A stretch of DNA of 64,000 nt from Micromonospora sp. ATCC 39149 (GTDB lineage Bacteria; Actinomycetota; Actinomycetes; Mycobacteriales; Micromonosporaceae): contig NZ_GG657738.1 of NCBI RefSeq assembly GCF_000158815.1, positions 4,189,604 through 4,253,603 on the forward strand, written 5' to 3'. Below are positions 8,315 through 17,298 of the stretch, piece after piece (position 1 is the first letter of the stretch; the number at the start of each line of letters is the position of its first letter). The notes below the pieces were generated by a model. It saw only the letters and a program-made list of their open reading frames with translations. It was not told where the DNA came from and made no database searches. The position numbers and the translations under genes were made by a program.

Positions 8315-8424
8315 CCCGGAGCGCGAGCACGGCTCACCGGGCGGCGCGCGCACAACCTGACCCGGCGACGCGACCCGCCGACCGGGTCAGCCGGACCGTC
8401 GCACCCGGGTGGCAGGATCGCGGG

Positions 8425-9378
8425 GTGCCAGCCTCCTCATCCGGCCGCCCCGCCGGTCGACCCGCCGCCGGGGCGGGCCGGGCCCCACGGCCCCGCGCCG
8501 GCCAGTCCACCCCGTCCCGCCAGTCCGCCCAGCCCGAGCAGCTCGGCTTCGACGGCATGCCGGAGCGGCTGTTCGTGTGCACCCCCAGCAAGCTCGGCGC
8601 GTACGCGGACTGCCCCCGCCGCTACCGCTACTCGTACGTGGATCGGCCCGCGCCGCCGAAGGGCCCGCCGTGGGCCCACAACTCGCTTGGCGCGAGCGTG
8701 CACAACGCCCTGAAGAACTGGTACGCCCTGCCCGCCGACCGCCGCCGCCCGGAGGCGCTGGCCGGGCTGCTCAGGGGCACCTGGGTCCGCGACGGGTTCC
8801 GCGACGACGAGCAGGAGCGCGACGCGTACCGGCGGGCACTGGCCTGGCTGGAGTCCTACGTCGATGCGCTTGATCCGCAGGCCGACCCGGTCGGGGTCGA
8901 GCGGGTGGTGGCGGTCAAGACGGCGGTGCTGGCGTTCAACGGGCGCGCCGACCGGATCGACTCCCGCCCCGGCCCGAGCGGCCCGGAGTTGGTCATCGTC
9001 GACTACAAGACCGGCCGCGCGGGGCTGGACGCCGACGACGCGCGCGGCTCGCAGGCGCTGGCCCTGTACGCGTACGCCGCCGAGCGCGTGTTTCGCCGGC
9101 CGTGTCGCCGGGTGGAGCTGCACCACCTGCCCACCGGCACGGTCGCGGCGCACGAGCACACCGCCGAGTCGCTGGCCCGGCAGGTCACCCGCGCCGAGGA
9201 GACCGCGCGGGACATCATGGCCGCCGAGCGGGCCGTCGCCGACGGCGCGGATCCGGACGACGCCTTCCCGGCCGAGGCCGGGCCCCGCTGCGGCTGGTGC
9301 GACTACCGCCGTGCCTGCCCGACGGGGTCGCAGACCCCGGGCAAGGACCCCTGGGCGGCGATGGAGCGCCGAGACTGA
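8425..9378 (+). CDS. RecB-like PD-(D/E)XK nuclease with Fe-S cysteines
   Basis: A 317-residue PD-(D/E)XK nuclease of the RecB/Cas4-like kind, acting on DNA ends in repair or recombination. After a basic, disordered N-terminus, the domain starts at TPSKLGAYADCPRRYRY (first iron-sulphur Cys), continues with the nuclease core (NGRADRID, then VIVDYKTGRAG carrying the D...xxK motif), a QALALYAYA helix, and the trailing cysteines CGWCDYRRAC. Four Cys in this layout normally hold a 4Fe-4S cluster. It is a stand-alone nuclease without helicase. The actinobacterial orthologues are widespread and not well studied. Confidence 0.85.
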   Translation: MPASSSGRPAGRPAAGAGRAPRPRAGQSTPSRQSAQPEQLGFDGMPERLFVCTPSKLGAYADCPRRYRYSYVDRPAPPKGPPWAHNSLGASVHNALKNWYALPADRRRPEALAGLLRGTWVRDGFRDDEQERDAYRRALAWLESYVDALDPQADPVGVERVVAVKTAVLAFNGRADRIDSRPGPSGPELVIVDYKTGRAGLDADDARGSQALALYAYAAERVFRRPCRRVELHHLPTGTVAAHEHTAESLARQVTRAEETARDIMAAERAVADGADPDDAFPAEAGPRCGWCDYRRACPTGSQTPGKDPWAAMERRD

Positions 9379-9407
9379 TTCGCCCGCCGCCTGCTGGCAG
9401 GGCCGGG

Positions 9408-10259
9408 TCAGCGCAGCGCCACGCGGGCGGCCCGTTCCTTCGCCGCCTGCTGCAACGGGCCTTCCCGCCAGCGGCGGGGCAGGGCCGCCAGGGCGAGCCG
9501 CAGGGCGCGGACGGTGAGGTCGGCCGACAGTTCGGTGGTCGGCAGCCCCAGGCCGCCGTACAACCGGCGCGCCCAGGGCGGCAGCAGCGCGAACGCCGTG
9601 CCGGCGACGCCGAAGTACGCCAGCCGGGCCGGCCCGAGGTTCAACCCGACCCGGGCCGGGAGGTTGAGCTTCCACGGCAGGGGCGGGGCGGTGAGGAAGA
9701 CGGCCGTCTCCGCCGCCTCCCGGGTGATCCGCAGGTCCGGCCGAACCTGCCGGTAGTACTCCGCGACCTCGGTCGCCGTGCCCGGCACGTCCGCCGGGTC
9801 CAGCCCGACCAGGGCCGCCGCCCGGCGCTGCTCGGTGTAGTAGCCGTCGACCTCGGCGTCGGTCAGCGGTAGCCCGGCCCGGCGGGCGGTGCTGAGGAAC
9901 GACTCGATCTCGGTGACGTGCACCCAGCGCAGCAGCTCCGGCTCGTCGATCCGGAACTCCTCCCCGGTGTCGGGGTCGGTGGCCCGCATCCGGCCGTGCA
10001 GCCGGCGCAGTCGGGCCCCGGCCGCCTCGGCCTCGGCGGTGGTGCCGTAGATGGTGGTGGCGACGTAGGTGGCGGTCCGGACCAGCCGGCCCCACGCGTC
10101 GGTGCGGTAGTTGCTGTTCTGGGCCACCCCGGCCATGGCCCGGGGGTGCAGCGCCTGGAGGTAGAGCGAGCGCAGGCCGGCGACGATCAGGATCGGCTCC
10201 TCGTGCACCTTCCACGTGACCGATCCCGGACCGAACAGGCCGAGGTCATCGGAGTCCAC
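9408..10259 (-). CDS. MpaB/DUF2236-family oxygenase
   Basis: A 283-residue protein of the oxygenase-MpaB (DUF2236) family, related to latex-clearing protein and to fungal MpaB. Characterised members bind haem b and oxidise hydrocarbon substrates. Visible signatures are QALHPRAMAGVAQNSNY (residues 35-51), then RTDAWGRLVRTATYVATTIYG, and an LRWVHVTEIESF stretch. The physiological substrate in actinomycetes is unknown. It lies convergent with the nuclease gene and 54 nt after fur on the same strand, which hints at co-transcription with an iron or redox regulator (inference). Confidence 0.8.
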   Translation of the reverse strand: MDSDDLGLFGPGSVTWKVHEEPILIVAGLRSLYLQALHPRAMAGVAQNSNYRTDAWGRLVRTATYVATTIYGTTAEAEAAGARLRRLHGRMRATDPDTGEEFRIDEPELLRWVHVTEIESFLSTARRAGLPLTDAEVDGYYTEQRRAAALVGLDPADVPGTATEVAEYYRQVRPDLRITREAAETAVFLTAPPLPWKLNLPARVGLNLGPARLAYFGVAGTAFALLPPWARRLYGGLGLPTTELSADLTVRALRLALAALPRRWREGPLQQAAKERAARVALR

Positions 10260-10313
10260 CCGACCAAGGGTGCCATGCCCGGCCGCGCGCCCGGGCGGGC
10301 CGGGGCGCCGGTG

Positions 10314-10742
10314 TCAAATGTCGGCGCGGCGGCGGGCCTGGCAGGTGGGGCAGAGCCCCCAGAAGGTGACCTCCGCCTCGTCCACCTCGAAGCCGTGGGC
10401 GATGTTCGGGTCGAGGCAGGGCTTCTCGCCCACCGCGCAGTCGATGTCGGCGATCTCGCCGCAGCCCCGGCAGACGACGTGGTGGTGGTTGTCGCCGGCC
10501 CGCGCCTCGTATCGGGCGGGACTGCCGGCCGGCTCGATCCGGCGGGACAGCCCGGCCCGGGACAGCGCGCCGAGAACGTCGTACACGGCCTGGGTGGAGA
10601 CGGAGTCGAGGCGTTCCCGCACCCGCCGGGTGATCTCGTCGACCTCCAGGTGGCCGCCGGCGGCGAGGACGTCCAGCACGGCGAGGCGCGGCCGGGTGAC
10701 CCGCAGGCCCCTCGACCGGAGCAGTTCCTCGCCACTGGACAT
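10314..10742 (-). CDS. Fur-family transcriptional regulator
   Basis: A 142-residue metalloregulator. The winged helix occupies residues 1-80 (RSRGLRVTRPRLAVLDVL, VSTQAVYDVLGAL). The dimerisation domain carries the metal sites HHHVVCRGCGEI and CPTCQ, which supply a structural zinc site and a histidine-rich sensor site. FurA-type members repress catalase-peroxidase genes in actinobacteria, but no katG is adjacent here. The ATG at 10742 fits the family length (MSSGEELLRSRGLRVTRPR); the in-frame start 36 nt upstream would add an unsupported tail. The downstream gene is the MpaB-like oxygenase. Confidence 0.9.
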   Translation of the reverse strand: MSSGEELLRSRGLRVTRPRLAVLDVLAAGGHLEVDEITRRVRERLDSVSTQAVYDVLGALSRAGLSRRIEPAGSPARYEARAGDNHHHVVCRGCGEIADIDCAVGEKPCLDPNIAHGFEVDEAEVTFWGLCPTCQARRRADI

Positions 10743-10952
10743 GAGACCAATGACAGCACGGGGGTCACCGGCCGACAAGCGAGCTCATGACCTGGGTGGC
10801 CGGGGCCACAGCCACGGGCCACCCGGTGCGCCCTCCGACGGGAGCGGCCGGGTGGGCGCACCGGGTCACCCGATGATCGCCAGGGCGGCCGCTGCGGTTG
10901 ACCCCGGCGTACGCTGGCGGCCGCGGGGATCGCGTCCACTGCGGAGGTGTCA

Positions 10953-11435
10953 GTGTTCAGGGAGATCAACGGGTTGCCGAGTCACATCCTGGTGATCCAT
11001 GCGGCGGTGGTGTTCGTGCCGCTGCTGGCGCTGCTGGCCAGCGCGTACGGGCTGGTGCCGAGGTGGCGTCCCCGGCTGGGCTGGGCGGTGGTCGGCCTCG
11101 CGGTGCTGACCCCGATCGTCACCTGGGTGTCGACCGAGACGGGCGAGGCCCTGGAGGAGGCGTTCCAGCAGAAGGGCTTCGACCCGGCCCTGCTCGCGCA
11201 GATTCAAGAGCACGCCGAGTACGCCGGGACGCTGCTCTGGTTCACCGTGGGGCTCGCCGTGGCCGCCATCGCACTGCTGCTGGTGACCCGCGACGACGAT
11301 CGGCCGTCCCGCCTGCCGTCCTGGCTGCCCCTGCTGCTGACGGTGGTCGTGGTCGCGCTGGGCGTGGCCTCGCTGGTCTACGTCTTCCTCACCGGCGACT
11401 CCGGTGCGCAGGCGGCCTGGGGTCGGGTGCTCTGA
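10953..11435 (+). CDS. DUF2231 membrane protein
   Basis: A 160-residue protein with four membrane helices and the DUF2231 signature INGLPSHILVIHAAVVFVPL at its start, including the His residues that may bind haem or quinone in this family. A hydrophilic loop holds WVSTETGEALEEAF. GTG 10953 is chosen because GGAGG ends 5 nt upstream, whereas GTG 10947 overlaps that site. The function is unknown, and it stands alone. Confidence 0.8.
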   Translation: MFREINGLPSHILVIHAAVVFVPLLALLASAYGLVPRWRPRLGWAVVGLAVLTPIVTWVSTETGEALEEAFQQKGFDPALLAQIQEHAEYAGTLLWFTVGLAVAAIALLLVTRDDDRPSRLPSWLPLLLTVVVVALGVASLVYVFLTGDSGAQAAWGRVL

Positions 11436-11456
11436 GCCGCCCCGCCCTGGGCCCGG

Positions 11457-11813
11457 TCAGAAGAACGCCCGGGAGCACAGCAGGCAGAGCAGGGCCAGCA
11501 ACACCACCCCGGCGACCGCGCCGACGCCCCAGGTGACGTGCTGGGCCCGCTGCTCGACGGCGTCCAGCCCCGCCATGTCCTGCGGCGGTAACTGGCGGGG
11601 CGGTGCCGCCCGCACGTGCAGCGGGGGACGCCAGCCGGGCGGCGGCAGGGTGGTGGGCGGTGGCCCGTCGTATTTCGCCGCCGGGTCGGTGCTCGCCGCG
11701 CCGGGGGCCGGTGGGCGCGGGGGCACCGGGCCGCCGGCCGCGCCGTCGCCGGTCTGGTCCGGCGGGCGACGCCAGTAGTCGTCCTCGGGGCGGTCACCGC
11801 TGGGCGTGGTCAC
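11457..11813 (-). CDS. Proline-rich single-pass membrane protein
   Basis: A 118-residue protein. A hydrophilic Pro/Gly-rich region (residues 1-90) precedes one C-terminal helix (about 96-114, VGAVAGVVLLALLCLLCS), so it is tail-anchored with its bulk in the cytoplasm. The frame stays open far upstream, but GTG 11813 gives the natural-looking start MTTPSGDRPEDDYWRRPPD. It is convergent with the DUF2231 gene and divergent from the small acidic protein at 11889. Such proteins are common in micromonosporas and have no known role. Confidence 0.6.
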   Translation of the reverse strand: MTTPSGDRPEDDYWRRPPDQTGDGAAGGPVPPRPPAPGAASTDPAAKYDGPPPTTLPPPGWRPPLHVRAAPPRQLPPQDMAGLDAVEQRAQHVTWGVGAVAGVVLLALLCLLCSRAFF

Positions 11814-11888
11814 GCCGACCGACGCTACCAACCCTTCGGCCGCGTGGCCGGTCGGACGCGGGCCGGGTCCCGGGTAGTCTTGCCGCTC

Positions 11889-12065
11889 GTGAGCATCGAC
11901 CCGGTGGCGCAGGCGCGCGGCGACGACGACCGCGCCGTCGACCTGAGCGAGGACTTCGTGGTGCTGCCCGAGCAGACGGCCGACGACACGGACCGGGGCT
12001 GGGGCGAGACGTCCGGCGGCAACGACGATTGGCTGCTCGCCGAGCGCCCGCCGCACTGGGCCTGA
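11889..12065 (+). CDS. Small acidic protein (58 aa)
   Basis: A 58-residue acidic protein starting MSIDPVAQARGDDDRAVDLS and ending DDWLLAERPPHWA. The GTG at 11889 follows a TAGTCT box (11875-11880) by 8 nt, the same pattern as upstream of galU, so it is probably translated from a leaderless mRNA. There is no membrane segment or cysteine. The W and PPHW end look conserved-protein-like. The frame remains open further upstream, but that part overlaps the start of the divergent gene. Confidence 0.6.
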   Translation: MSIDPVAQARGDDDRAVDLSEDFVVLPEQTADDTDRGWGETSGGNDDWLLAERPPHWA

Positions 12066-12127
12066 CCGCCGCCCGCCGGCGACCCCGGGAGCCGCGACGC
12101 CGGTTGCGCGGCCGTGCCGCCCGCCGT

Positions 12128-12640
12128 TCACCCTCGGACCACGATCGCGAAGCGGCTGCCCTCCGGGAGCCCGACGGCGCGCTGCGCCTGCTCCGGCCGC
12201 AGCGCCAGGTACAGGGCCGAGGAGCCGTCCGTCGTGCCGGCCCCGACCACGTCGAGCACCAGCGCGCGGGGCGCCAGCAGGTCGGCCTCGGCGGCCGGAC
12301 CGCCGGCCGGCACGGCGAGCAGGTCGACCCGGGCCCCCGGGCGGACGACCGCGAGCGCGGCTGGCTCGGCCAGCCGGATCGGCACCCCGACGGCCCCGTC
12401 GGGCAGTGGCAGGGCGGACGGCGGCGCGGCGGGGCCGGGAGCCGCCCCGGCGGGCGCAACGGCCGGGCCGGGAGATCGGGAGCCGGCCGGTGGCGGGCAG
12501 CCGGACGGCGTCTGGAGGACCGCCGCGGCGAGCCCGAGCAGGGTGGCGACCAGCACGGCGCGCAGCAGTGTCGCGGGCCCCGGCAACCGTGGCCGGCGCA
12601 CCGGCCGCAGTGATCCCGTGCCCGCACCGGCGTTGCGCAT
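12128..12640 (-). CDS. SAF-domain protein (CpaB/FlgA-like)
   Basis: A 170-residue protein. It has a basic N-terminus, one membrane helix (about 24-43, LLRAVLVATLLGLAAAVLQT), a Pro/Ala linker, then a SAF / RcpC-CpaB-like domain (VGVPIRLAEPAALAVVRPG ... RVDLLAVPAG, VLVVDVVGAG-like strands). CpaB proteins belong to Flp/Tad pilus systems, but no other pilus genes are nearby and this is a short solitary form often found in actinobacteria. AGGAGGG lies 5 nt before the ATG. The function is unresolved. Confidence 0.65.
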   Translation of the reverse strand: MRNAGAGTGSLRPVRRPRLPGPATLLRAVLVATLLGLAAAVLQTPSGCPPPAGSRSPGPAVAPAGAAPGPAAPPSALPLPDGAVGVPIRLAEPAALAVVRPGARVDLLAVPAGGPAAEADLLAPRALVLDVVGAGTTDGSSALYLALRPEQAQRAVGLPEGSRFAIVVRG

Positions 12641-12798
12641 CCGGCCCTCCTGCCCCGTCCCGCCGCCACCATGGCGTCGGGAGCAGCACATTAGGCCGAA
12701 CGGGGGCGGTCCCGCCCGGGCCGGGACGGGACCTGTGGACAACGGGGCCGCCTGTGGACAACCCCCATCCGGCCCGGTGATCTGCTAGGGCGCTTCGG

Positions 12799-13200
12799 TC
12801 AGGAGGCGCTGGAACCGCTGGCTGCCGGTGCCTTCGCCGCGCCGCCCGAGGAGGACGCCCCCGAGCCGCTCGACGAGGACCCCGACGACCCCGAGGACGA
12901 CCCCGACGGTGCCGAGGAACCGCCGCTCGCGCCGCCGGACCCGTTCGACGAGCCGGAGTCGCCGCCGGTGGACGAGTCGGACGTGGCCGGCTTGGCGGAG
13001 CCGTTCTTGGCGGCGTCCGAGCCGGAGCGGGAGTCGGTGCGGTAGAAGCCCGAGCCTTTGAAGACGATGCCGACGGAGTTGAAAACCTTGCGCAGCCGCC
13101 CCGCACACGCCGGGCACTCGGTCAACGGCTCGTCAGAGAAAGACTGCACCGCCTCGAGTTGCTGGCCGCACGCGGTGCAGGCGTACTGGTACGTGGGCAC
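12799..13200 (-). CDS. FmdB-type zinc-ribbon protein
   Basis: A 133-residue protein. The first ~50 residues are the FmdB zinc ribbon (PTYQYACTACG ... CPACAGRLRKVFNSVGIVFKG), a putative regulator domain named after the amidase-gene regulator of Methylophilus. The rest is a Ser/Gly-rich low-complexity tail of about 75 residues. The GTG at 13200 has GGAGGAG immediately upstream and gives the canonical VPTYQY start. It lies directly downstream of the 5-FTHF cyclo-ligase gene on the same strand, as in mycobacteria (Rv0991c-Rv0992c). Confidence 0.8.
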   Translation of the reverse strand: MPTYQYACTACGQQLEAVQSFSDEPLTECPACAGRLRKVFNSVGIVFKGSGFYRTDSRSGSDAAKNGSAKPATSDSSTGGDSGSSNGSGGASGGSSAPSGSSSGSSGSSSSGSGASSSGGAAKAPAASGSSAS

Positions 13201-13239
13201 GTTCTCCTCCGGATCTGGCACGGCCGGTTGGCACTCGAC

Positions 13240-13926
13240 TCATTCGAGTGCCAATGGTGCGTCATCGGACCCGGGTTCGTCCAGCGGTAGTGCCAGGACC
13301 GACACGGAGCCGCCCGTCAGCGTACGCAGCCCGCCGGAGGGAGTGACCACCGCGCGGACGGGCCGGTCGTGCGGCTCGGCGGGGAGGTGTTCGACCAGCT
13401 CTCCGTCGTGCAGCAGGGCCACCGTCAGGGCACCGTCGGCCACCCGGGCCAGCGCCCGGTCGTAGCTGCCGCCGCCGCGTCCCAGCCGCCGCCCGAGCCG
13501 GTCCACCGCCAGGGCCGGCACCACCACCAGCCGCGCGTCGGCGATCGCCGCCCGGCCGAGCCGGGGCCCGGTCGGCTCCCGCAGGCCCCGGCCGGCCGCG
13601 ACCAGGCAGCCCGGCCCGGTGTACGCGGCCCAGTCCAGGTCGAGGTCGTCGCGCAGCACCGGCAGCAGCAGTTCGCCGCCCGGCGGCAGCGCCATGCGCA
13701 GCACCTCCGGCAGCTCCGGGCCGCCCGGCTCGGAGCCGACCGGCACGTACCCGGTCACCCGGGCCGGGCGCAGCCGGCGTACCAGACCGGTCAGTGCGGC
13801 CCGCACGCGCGCCGCGGCCCGCGCCCGCGCCGGGGTGGACAGCGCGCGGCGGTGGGCGAGCAGATTCACCCGCGCGCTCCGCTTCGCCTCATGGGCAACT
13901 TCCGCTCCATCAGAAAAATCTGGCAC
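13240..13926 (-). CDS. 5-formyltetrahydrofolate cyclo-ligase
   Basis: A 228-residue enzyme that converts 5-formyl-THF to 5,10-methenyl-THF using ATP, returning folate to one-carbon metabolism. Family signatures are an N-terminal basic helix (AKRSARVNLLAHRRAL), the GYVPVGSEP strand (~58), and the ATP-binding GRGGGSYDRAL near residue 150. The GTG at 13926 is supported by AGGAGT about 5 nt upstream. It is transcribed divergently from the GGDEF gene across an ~80-nt gap and next to galU, matching the actinobacterial order. Confidence 0.88.
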   Translation of the reverse strand: MPDFSDGAEVAHEAKRSARVNLLAHRRALSTPARARAAARVRAALTGLVRRLRPARVTGYVPVGSEPGGPELPEVLRMALPPGGELLLPVLRDDLDLDWAAYTGPGCLVAAGRGLREPTGPRLGRAAIADARLVVVPALAVDRLGRRLGRGGGSYDRALARVADGALTVALLHDGELVEHLPAEPHDRPVRAVVTPSGGLRTLTGGSVSVLALPLDEPGSDDAPLALE

Positions 13927-14006
13927 ACAACACTCCTGACGCAACGTTTGTCTCACGGTCGCACTGTGTCAGCATCGCTACATCGGGCGCGGAACTTCCG
14001 GGGGGA

Positions 14007-16287
14007 GTGTTGACGCTACGCGGGCGGTTGACGGCGGCCTTCCTCACGGTGGTGCTCGGCCCGGTCCTGCTCGGGGCGTTCTTCGTCGGCCTGACCATGA
14101 CGGCCGTGGACCGCAACCGCGCGGCCGAGCGGCTCGGCCTGGCCGTCGCGACGGTGCGCACCTCGGTCGACGCCCTCTGTCAGCAGTTGCGCGCGGCGGC
14201 CGACGCGGTCGCCCTGGCCCCCGACGCGGCGGGGCGGGCGGGCACCGCCGGGCAGGTGGTCAGCCGGGGCCTCGCCGCCGCGGTGCTGGTCACCGACGTG
14301 TCCGGCGTCCCGGCGTACGCCACCCCGGGCGCCCCCGCCCAGCCCTGGCGGGACTGCGCCGCCGCTCCGGCCACCGGCCCGGTCGAAGCGCTCGCCGCCC
14401 GCGTGGTGCTGCGTGACCGGGCCGGCGGGGACCTCGGCACGGTCGCCGCCGCCCAGCCGGTCGACCCGGGTTTCGTCGCCCGCCTGGCGGCGGTCACCGG
14501 CGTCGCGGGTCACCCTCCTCGACGACGCGCCCGGGCCCGTCGGGGTCGCGCACACCACCGAGGCCCCGGCCGTACGCGACGGGGTGCTCGCCGCCGCGCG
14601 CCGGGCCGCCGGCGACCGGGTCACCGGTACCGGCGACGGCCGGTACGTCTCTGCCGTTGTCCTCCCCGGGCCGGGCCAGCCCCTGCCGCTGGTGCTCTCC
14701 GTCCCCAGCGAGCAGCCCCCCAACCTGTACGCCTCGCTGGTCGGCGCGGTGGTGCTGGCCGGGCTGCTGGCGGTGGCCGCCGCGTGGCGGCTGGCTCGGG
14801 TCACCACCCGCCCACTGGTGGAGCTGGCCGGCGCGGCGGACCGGGTAGCCCACGGCGACCTCGGCACCCGGGTGCCGGTGCGCAGCCGCGACGAGCTGGG
14901 CCGGCTGGCCGGCGCGTTCAACCGGATGACCCGCGAGACCGGCATCTACGTGCAGGCGCTCACCAGCAGCCGGGACCAACTGCGTGGTCACCTCGCCGTG
15001 CTCGGAGACACCCTGGCCAGCACCCACGACCTGCAACGCATCCTGCGGGTCATCCTGCACAGCGCGATCGCCGCCACCGGGGCCCGAGCCGGGGCGGTGC
15101 TGCTGGTCGACGGCGGTGTGCTGGTCGGCCAGTGCGCCGAGGGACTCGACGGGCGTTGGTCGCCCGACGCCGGGGCGGAACCGGAGGCCACCGGCGCGGC
15201 CGGCCTGCGGGTGCCGGTCGGCGGCGGGATCGTCGGCGCGGTGGCGGCGACCGGTCAGCCGCGCCGGGGGCGGGCCGACCCGGCGACGGACCCGATCGGT
15301 GAGCCGCGCTGCGAGACGTACGTCGCGGTGCCCTTCGCCAACCCCGGCGGCCCGGCCGACCCGGCCACCCGGCCCGGCGCGGACCAGGGCGGACCCGGCG
15401 GCCCGGCGGCGGCGCTCGGCGTGCTGGTCCTCTACGACCGGCTCGGCGGGGACGAGTTCGACGACGACGACCTGGACACCCTGCGGACCTTCGCCGGGCA
15501 CGCGGCGGTGGCGGTGGACAACGTGCGGGTGCACGAGGAGGCCCAGCGACTGTCGCTGACCGACCCGCTGACCGGGCTGTGGAACTACCGCTACCTGCGC
15601 GAGTCGATCCGTCGAGAGGTGGAGCGGGCCAGCCGGTTCGGCCGGATGCTGAGCGTACTCGCCCTGGACCTGGACCGGTTCAAGGAGGTCAACGACACCT
15701 GGGGGCACGCTGCCGGGGACGCCGTGCTCGCCGAGTTCGCCCGCCGGGTGCGGGGCGAGATCCGCGAGGTGGACCTGGCCTTCCGCCAGGGCGGAGAGGA
15801 GTTCGTGGTGCTGCTGCCGGAAACCGACGCGCGGGGCGCGGCCATCGTCGCCGAACGGCTCAACGCGGCGACCCGGGACGCCCCCATCCCGGTGGGCACC
15901 CACGGCGGGGTGCGGATCGGGGTGACCGTCTCCGTCGGCATCGCCGTGTACCCGGATCACGCCTCCACCGGCCAGCAGGTCCTCGACGCGGCCGACGACG
16001 CCCTGTACGCGGCGAAGGCGGCCGGTCGCGACACCTGGCGGTTGGCCGAGGTCCGGCCCTGGCCCCCGGTGGAGGAACTGGCCGTGCCGGCCGGTTCGGT
16101 CAGCCCCGCCGACGGGCTGCCCCGGGCGGGTGCTCCGATCGGCCCGCCGGACGCCCCGCACCGGGCCGGGGTGGCCGACCACCCGGCCGACCTGGACGCC
16201 GGGTGGTCGGACGCGCCGGTGGCGCGGTCCGGGCCGGGCGGCGCGTCTTCCGGTCCTCACCCGTCGCAGCACGGCCGTGGCCGATAG
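14007..16287 (+). CDS. HAMP-GAF-GGDEF diguanylate cyclase (apparent frameshift)
   Basis: A membrane diguanylate cyclase making c-di-GMP. It has a first membrane helix (LTAAFLTVVLGPVLLGAFFVGL), an extracytoplasmic sensor region, a second helix (LYASLVGAVVLAGLLAVAAAW), a HAMP-like linker, a GAF domain, and a C-terminal GGDEF domain with active-site GGEEF and an inhibitory RxxD site (REVD) exactly five residues before it. One reading-frame change is needed. At 14507-14509 a run of three G would have to be two to join TGVA to VTLLDD. Both halves are otherwise intact, so this is either a base-call error or a fresh null mutation. TTG 14010 is an alternative start. Confidence 0.75.
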
Positions 16288-16296
16288 TCTCGCGAC

Positions 16297-17298
16297 ATGT
16301 CGGAGCACTCAGCGAACCCCTCAGCGGCCACCGCAACCGGTCGTTCCCGCGCGGTCAAGGCAGTCATCCCGGCCGCCGGCCTGGCAACCCGGTTCCTGCC
16401 GGCCACCAAGGCGGTGCCCAAGGAGCTACTGCCGGTCGTCGACCGGCCCGTCCTCCAGTTCATCGTCGAGGAGGCCACCCAGGCCGGTATCGGCGACGTG
16501 CTGCTGATCACCGGGCGTGGCAAGACATCGATGGTCGACCACTTCGATCGCCGGCCCGACCTGGAGGCCCGGCTGGAGTCCAAGGGCGACACCGAGCGGC
16601 TGGCCGCAGTGCGCGGCCCCAGCGAGCTGGCCGAGATCTACACCTGCCGGCAGCCGGAGCAGCTCGGCCTCGGCCACGCCGTCGGGTACGCCGAGTCGCA
16701 CGTCGGCGACCAGCCCTTCGCGGTGCTGCTCGGCGACGAGTTCGTCAAGCCGTCCGAGCCGCTGCTGCCGGCGATGCTGGAGCTTCAGGCCCGCACCGGC
16801 GGCATCGTGCTGGCCTTCTTCGAGGTCGACCCGGCCGAGACGAAGCGCTACGGCATCGCCTCGGTCGAGGCCGCCGAGCCGGAGCTGACCGACATCGGCG
16901 AGGTCGTGAAGGTCACCGGCATGGTCGAGAAGCCCAAGCCGGAGGACGCCCCCAGCAACCTCGCCGTCCTCGGCCGGTACGTGCTGCCGGGGCGGATCTT
17001 CGACGCGATCCGCCGCACCGAGCCGGGCAGCGGCGGCGAGATCCAGCTCACCGACGCGATGGAACTGCTGCGCACCGAGGGCGTCCCGGTGCACGCGATC
17101 GTCTACCGGGGCACCCGCTACGACACCGGAATGCCGCTGGGATACCTCCAGACGGTGGTGCAGATCGCCTGCGAGCGCGAGGACCTCGGCGCGGAGTTCC
17201 GCAAGTGGCTCACCGAGTTCGTCAACAACGGCGACGAGACCGTCACCGCGGCGATCCTCAACGGGATGCGCGACGGGTCGGACGGTCCTAGTACATGA
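16297..17298 (+). CDS. galU: UTP--glucose-1-phosphate uridylyltransferase
   Basis: This 333-residue enzyme makes UDP-glucose for cell-envelope and storage sugars. The nucleotidyl-transfer signature VIPAAGLATRFLPATKAVPKE (quoted in part as AAGLATRFLP ... KAVPKE) starts at residue 24. YTCRQPEQLGLGHAV (~110), LLGDEF (~140) and VEKPKPEDAPSNLA (~210) follow, as in bacterial GalU. The ATG lies 6 nt after a TAGTCT box (16285-16290), so a leaderless transcript is likely. The stop overlaps the next start (ATGA), forming the conserved actinobacterial run galU-moeA-rimJ-glpR. Confidence 0.93.
   Translation: MSEHSANPSAATATGRSRAVKAVIPAAGLATRFLPATKAVPKELLPVVDRPVLQFIVEEATQAGIGDVLLITGRGKTSMVDHFDRRPDLEARLESKGDTERLAAVRGPSELAEIYTCRQPEQLGLGHAVGYAESHVGDQPFAVLLGDEFVKPSEPLLPAMLELQARTGGIVLAFFEVDPAETKRYGIASVEAAEPELTDIGEVVKVTGMVEKPKPEDAPSNLAVLGRYVLPGRIFDAIRRTEPGSGGEIQLTDAMELLRTEGVPVHAIVYRGTRYDTGMPLGYLQTVVQIACEREDLGAEFRKWLTEFVNNGDETVTAAILNGMRDGSDGPST

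Noticed and set aside
4857..8353. Minus-strand frames of 850-900 codons opposite the sigma, PHP and MarC genes
   Set aside because: The composition is typical of antisense frames in high-GC DNA, and the plus-strand genes have clear family motifs.
12128..12640. Part of a Tad/Flp pilus locus
   Set aside because: The SAF protein is solitary; no cpaC, tadA-C or prepilin gene lies near.
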